Shown: positions 60,601 through 64,000 of the stretch, in pieces
Position numbering within the stretch: position 1 is the stretch's first letter
Layout of the letters: every line of letters begins with the position of its first letter
DNA from: a virus
Strand: one strand, 5' to 3'
Length of the DNA stretch: 64,000 bases
Virus record (IMG/VR): IMGVR_UViG_3300020468_000005
Coordinates: 1 to 64,000 of that record
Notes under the pieces: generated by a model
Databases searched by the model: none
What the model saw: only the letters and a program-made list of their open reading frames with translations
Told to the model about the DNA's origin: nothing
Made by a program: the position numbers and the translations under genes

Positions 60601-63600
60601 GACCTACTACATTCGTTGCATTAGGAGATACATTTGATCATCCTATTACCGAGTGGTCTACTAGTTTCAATAAGTTAACAGTTAAAGTTAATACTGGACA
60701 TAACTTATTCCAAGGATTCCAAAATCATAATCACATTTACAATGGTGGCACAGCAACTAATGCTATTACCATTACACAGGGTAGTGTTCAGAAAGACGTA
60801 ACTGATGCAACATACAATCCCGTTACAGGTGATCTTGTATTAACAATAGGTGCACACAGTTATACTACTGCTAATACATTAACCATTGCAAATGGTGCTA
60901 TTAGTTTCACATGTTCTAGAGATAATCACGCAACATCTCATACCTACCCAAGAGCAACAGATCCTGCATACGGTGCGACTCTAGCAATTAAAGAAGTAGA
61001 TGCTTCTGGTACAGTTACTGTTAACGTTGGTGTATCTGCTGGTGTTCAGATTAAAGGTAGTTCCACTGCTGCTATTAATGGTACATGGGCTATTGATGAG
61101 GTATATGATCACAGAACATTTGTATTAGATCTAGGTATCACTTCTCTTACAACTGATACTACTGGAACTGACGGTACATTCCAAGATATAAGAAAACCAT
61201 TTAGAACTCCAAATAGTTTCCCAGTAAATAACAAACAAGGTGATGCTGCTGATTTGATAGCTGCTAACGCTGAAATGATCGCTGAGGTAGCTGTTGAGAG
61301 AATGGTTGCTAATACTGGTTATAGCGTACCTACAGGTAATACAGCGTGTACTGATGACATTAAAGACTTCTTACAGAAATCACTTTATCACAACCTCAAG
61401 TGGGGTGGTAATGATAGAGTATATGATGCTGCTAATTACTATCTAAAACAAGTAACTACAAGTAATCAAAGTAAGTATATTGAAGCATTCAATTATGCAA
61501 AAGATTATGCTGCTAAGGTAGTTCGTAACTTGCCTATGCTAAGGCATCCACATACACTTCATACTCAGTTCTTTAATACTACAATTACTTTAGATAGAGC
61601 AGTGTATGGACAGGTTCCTAATAAGACACAGGATGCTTCAAACTTAATTAATCTTAACAACACATTTATATCTAACGAAGCAGTAGAACGTTTTGTTTCT
61701 AGTATGACTGAGACTCCAGTTGAGGCAGTCAATGGAAATGATATTACAATTAATGCACTTAATGGTACTACTCCAACAAATACTAGTCCACATACATTCC
61801 AAGGTTTAAGCACATATCAGTGGCAACCTTCAAACGTTGCTTATGATCCACTCACAGGTGAGATGATCATTACTATTAATGCTCACCCATTTGTTGATGG
61901 AGACAGAATTTTAATAGCACCTAATTCATTAACATTTACATGTGCTTCAGATAGCAACAGTGCTCAGAAAACATATCCTCGCACAACAGATCCATACTAC
62001 AACAAATATATTGGTGTACGTAAAGTAGATGCCAACAATATTAAAGTTAATGTTGGTGCTGCTAAAACTGATGTTACTGCACATACATTTGTAACTGCTA
62101 CATCAACTGCTATTAGTAGAGCAGTCGTTTACAACGATACTGGATTTACAAATCATACAGTAACCAATGCATCCTATGAACCAATTACAGGTGTATTACA
62201 ATTAACAATTCCTAATCATGGATTTACCGTAGGTGAAAAGGTACAAGTTGCACAGGATTCATTGACCTTTACTTGTGCTATGGATGACAACTATTCTAAG
62301 CACACATATCCAAGAGCAACAGATCCTGCACTTAATGTTTGGAAGAGTGTTTCTAATGTTACACAGGACACTTTTGACATTAACGTAGGTACTACACCTC
62401 CTATCACATTTACTCCTACAAACGCTGTATATACCCCTACAACAGGTCTTGTTGAAGTTACCATAGGAAACCATACACTTGAAGCTCCTACCACTCACAC
62501 TGTAGAAGGTGCAACATTAGATGTTGCCACTGGTGTGATGACTGTTACTATTAACGATCATGGATTCCAAGAAGGAAACAAGATCAATATTGCTCAAAGT
62601 TCTATAACTATGAGTTGCCCTTATGGTGGCGGTGGTCAAGAATCTTATCCAAAAGCTGGTCAATATATTGATGGTAAGTGGATCAATATATGGAACGTAA
62701 CTCAAAATACATTTAGTTTTGACACTACTGGTGGTGTACCATTATCAGTTAATGATGCTCATACATTTGTATCTGCAACTCCTAATGGATTAAGTCGTGT
62801 TAAAGAACATATCAAACTTACAACAGGTGCATTAACATTTAAGTGTGCTGAAGATAATTTCTCAACTGAACATTCTTATCCAAGAGCACTTGTAGATACA
62901 CATACAGCAACTAATGGTACAACTTATGATCCTAATACAGGTATCATGAAAGTTACCACCACTGCTGCTCATGGAATGAGAAATGGTGATTGGGTTAAGA
63001 TATCAGAAAATTCCATGACATTCAGTTGTGGATACAATGGTGCTTCTGGTGCAGCTGCACAAAAAACATATCCAAGATCAACAGACCATATTGCTAATAA
63101 ATGGCAGAAGATTCTCAATGTAACTGCAACAACATTTGAAATTCAAGTTTTATCTACAATTCCATCTACTAACCTTGATGTACATACATTTGTATCTGCT
63201 ACTTCAAATGGAATTCAACAGAAACGTGACAAGTCTTACAATACTTCAGTTCCTATCGTAGCAAAAACTGGAACTACAATTACTATTGACGTTGGTATTT
63301 CTTCTAATTCAACTGCACACACTTTCCAGTCTGCACTTAACAACTCAGTTATTACTGGTGGTAACTATGCACACACATTCGTAAGTTCTGTTACTAACGG
63401 TGTTAAGAGAGCAACTTCTTCCACAATCTTAAATTACGTTCCATCTGGTTCAACATATAATCCTTCAACAGGAGATATGGTCATAACGATTGGATCTAAT
63501 CAATTGTTAGCTCCAACTACACATACTTCTACTGATGGTGCTTATAATCCCACTACAGGTATTATGACTGTCACCGTTGCTAATCACGGATTCAATGTTG

Positions 63601-64000
63601 GTGACAAAGTTAAATTTGCTGTCGGTGCTATAAGCTTTAGTTGTACTCATGGTAGTGGTGGTACAACTGCATATCCTCGTTCTTCCGATCCAATTGCGAA
63701 TAAGTGGGTTATCATTTCTAATGTGACTCAGAATACATTTGATGTTCAAACATTAGATTCAGTTCCTTCTACTAATACTACAACTCACACTTATGTAAGT
63801 TCTGCTGCTAATGCTATTAGTCATGCTAGATCTACAGTTAAAGTTGCAACAAACTCTATAATCTTTAGTTGTACTCATGGTAGTGGAGGAAATAAAACAT
63901 ACCCTCGTGTAACTGATCCTATTGCATCTGCTAGATTCTCAATTCCTAATCATAATAAAGATTGTAAGGATGATGTTTCTGATGTATTGAGAGCTGTTGC
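57678..64000 (+). CDS. Very long tail fibre protein (3' end outside window)
   Basis: The frame starts at ATG 57678 and is open to the window edge: at least 2107 residues. Opening MALKINSDQQRISASGATPTGNW and later NNIRVGVNTTDPQYELDVEGQIRTT fit cyanophage fibre proteins. About 230-340 resembles a beta-helix opening (SDLNDGRSAARPVKTIKKAAQIAYTLQ, VSGGEYFEDNPITLPRNCSLIGDN). PGDKFRGDNLFNITFTNHTGNNTT follows. About 1180-1290 is a DAANYY domain shared with the giant gp7. From about 1030 on there are YPRxTDP units. No stop was found before 64000. Confidence 0.85.
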   Translation, partial: MALKINSDQQRISASGATPTGNWVGATYSRTVGGLVNILSVGHGFIGNEKLYIDFTSGGETDGTYIVSKVDDDNLQFQSTNLGVITAGNTAAYRRVRSLSVQGDESVEFSVGVDANEKDAITLNLNAQNNIRVGVNTTDPQYELDVEGQIRTTRSIISDTAQVTNLDINTIINPALDLRGPNLINYEDTDVTSPTFGTIFFPTADTPPLSDQSRRVATTDFVYKVATNDTGGRVYVSQTIGSDLNDGRSAARPVKTIKKAAQIAYTLQKAQPDPSDEYVSLIVSGGEYFEDNPITLPRNCSLIGDNLRRVIVRPQNQDRHMLKASNETYVFGVVFRDALQNQSDPQSTVIHTWKYAFVFDDKQRLYYEPELGQIPSIPGDKFRGDNLFNITFTNHTGNNTTLVVGYFLQGGSSGTLGTIQEITFTGPVASPYSTGSVKVLITSGVNDVFQDAEKVFYDSVAANIITDINNAGVSDRFDVSDAESLRPELETISNQIYQHTINSERETIAFAADGTKVNTTTDRITITGHGLKTGDQVYYEKDENAAALGGLADSTLYYIRNVDANTIELYDLWVDATATTATTGIRNLSSVSPDTKLHLFTTGKMMPEGNHIFVDTHQFASGDGVVYRESKMGKIDGLVSGTTYYVYKENVNWFRLASSAANALNKDAQGNDAPVTLPLNSTGLGYQRFEIADRIYSIATLDTSLATQQTYNGPIFNISGTTYHDYEVGQEIQLYGFTSTAIDFGGSVNSSWSLASGEVTVTLSTVDNTLVTNLFSNWMSLGECGLKFSFGGTGSEALSKTYHIDNFSLGSGTPSLPGNTALGMGYARYNSSSLTVTFVLKTANIQSTTNTATATGSTVSVLDNVEDLNGRKYITHRIERADGYSLQFVVRSSISVFNTTFNPTGNQSVISTSNYVLASLRNSPYGFKKIDQTDRYRDGAESIRANQEFIAQEAYGYVKSHYENSATRNSTLTIGPTTFVALGDTFDHPITEWSTSFNKLTVKVNTGHNLFQGFQNHNHIYNGGTATNAITITQGSVQKDVTDATYNPVTGDLVLTIGAHSYTTANTLTIANGAISFTCSRDNHATSHTYPRATDPAYGATLAIKEVDASGTVTVNVGVSAGVQIKGSSTAAINGTWAIDEVYDHRTFVLDLGITSLTTDTTGTDGTFQDIRKPFRTPNSFPVNNKQGDAADLIAANAEMIAEVAVERMVANTGYSVPTGNTACTDDIKDFLQKSLYHNLKWGGNDRVYDAANYYLKQVTTSNQSKYIEAFNYAKDYAAKVVRNLPMLRHPHTLHTQFFNTTITLDRAVYGQVPNKTQDASNLINLNNTFISNEAVERFVSSMTETPVEAVNGNDITINALNGTTPTNTSPHTFQGLSTYQWQPSNVAYDPLTGEMIITINAHPFVDGDRILIAPNSLTFTCASDSNSAQKTYPRTTDPYYNKYIGVRKVDANNIKVNVGAAKTDVTAHTFVTATSTAISRAVVYNDTGFTNHTVTNASYEPITGVLQLTIPNHGFTVGEKVQVAQDSLTFTCAMDDNYSKHTYPRATDPALNVWKSVSNVTQDTFDINVGTTPPITFTPTNAVYTPTTGLVEVTIGNHTLEAPTTHTVEGATLDVATGVMTVTINDHGFQEGNKINIAQSSITMSCPYGGGGQESYPKAGQYIDGKWINIWNVTQNTFSFDTTGGVPLSVNDAHTFVSATPNGLSRVKEHIKLTTGALTFKCAEDNFSTEHSYPRALVDTHTATNGTTYDPNTGIMKVTTTAAHGMRNGDWVKISENSMTFSCGYNGASGAAAQKTYPRSTDHIANKWQKILNVTATTFEIQVLSTIPSTNLDVHTFVSATSNGIQQKRDKSYNTSVPIVAKTGTTITIDVGISSNSTAHTFQSALNNSVITGGNYAHTFVSSVTNGVKRATSSTILNYVPSGSTYNPSTGDMVITIGSNQLLAPTTHTSTDGAYNPTTGIMTVTVANHGFNVGDKVKFAVGAISFSCTHGSGGTTAYPRSSDPIANKWVIISNVTQNTFDVQTLDSVPSTNTTTHTYVSSAANAISHARSTVKVATNSIIFSCTHGSGGNKTYPRVTDPIASARFSIPNHNKDCKDDVSDVLRAV
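60770..64000 (+). repeat. YPRxTDP repeats in the terminal fibre gene
   Basis: At least eight units of the kind found in the giant gp7 (motifs near 60945, 61975, 62307, 62647, 62877, 63069, 63672, 63898). The closest pair across genes is ITMSC-GGGGQESYPKAGQ (62610) and ITMSC-GGGQESYPKPGQ (34590). They are protein-level repeats, broken by the DAANYY domain between the first and second copies. Confidence 0.85.

Noticed and set aside
1-64000. The fibre pieces at both ends of the window being one gene of a circular molecule.
   Set aside because: No base overlap between the ends can be seen. The window lacks head, replication and packaging genes, so it cannot be a complete genome. Two separate long fibre genes is the simpler reading.

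Overview
The window is a segment of a T4-like (myovirus) cyanophage genome, most like the large marine Prochlorococcus/Synechococcus phages. The evidence is a baseplate series in the T4/cyanophage order (a PAAR spike tip, gp25, gp6, a gp7-position protein, gp8, then a DUF4815-type wedge protein), T4-type late-promoter octamers (TATAAATA) in front of several structural genes, AT-rich composition, very tight packing with ATGA/TAATG overlaps, and many small proteins of types common in cyanophages. No tRNA, photosynthesis, replication or packaging gene was seen, so this is part of a larger genome. Family names come from remembered motifs, not from a database search.

Layout. (1) 1-4.7 kb: the end of a long tail fibre, a glycine-rich fibre-tip adhesin with a cysteine cluster, and four small unknown genes, two of them tandem paralogues. 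(2) 4.7-15.1 kb: a metabolic and DNA-modification island. It holds two different DNA methyltransferases (TSPPY type and Dam type), a ParB-domain-like protein behind a structured leader RNA, a candidate PD-(D/E)XK nuclease, an HExxH metalloprotein, four distinct 2OG-Fe(II)-oxygenase-like proteins and several tiny membrane proteins. (3) 15.1-21.6 kb: very small genes with their own sigma70-like promoters and terminators. From 15.9 to 18.5 kb the genes are on the minus strand, unlike the rest of the window. This region also has a structured RNA ending in a terminator (19.27-19.46 kb) and a short Sfp-type phosphopantetheinyl transferase. (4) 21.6-64 kb: the virion module. It runs from a spike/PAAR protein through gp25 and gp6 to a 4517-residue gp7-position protein, gp8, a 2235-residue wedge protein, small connector and coiled-coil proteins, and three long fibre proteins (561, 2414 and at least 2107 residues). 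The last of these runs off the window edge.

How it works together. Region 3 looks like early host-takeover genes read by host RNA polymerase. Region 2 looks like early/middle genes acting on DNA and metabolism. Region 4 looks late, with TATAAATA motifs, and builds the baseplate and fibres. The fibre-like proteins and the giant gp7 share two repeat types: a glycine-rich GxGY repeat and a repeat containing a YPRxTDP motif. This suggests domain shuffling between baseplate and fibre genes.

The most notable items are the phage PPTase, the four-member oxygenase set, the leader RNA with two mutually exclusive pairings, the terminators fused to promoters, palindromes placed exactly 6 nt before TATAAT, and the giant repeat-bearing gp7.
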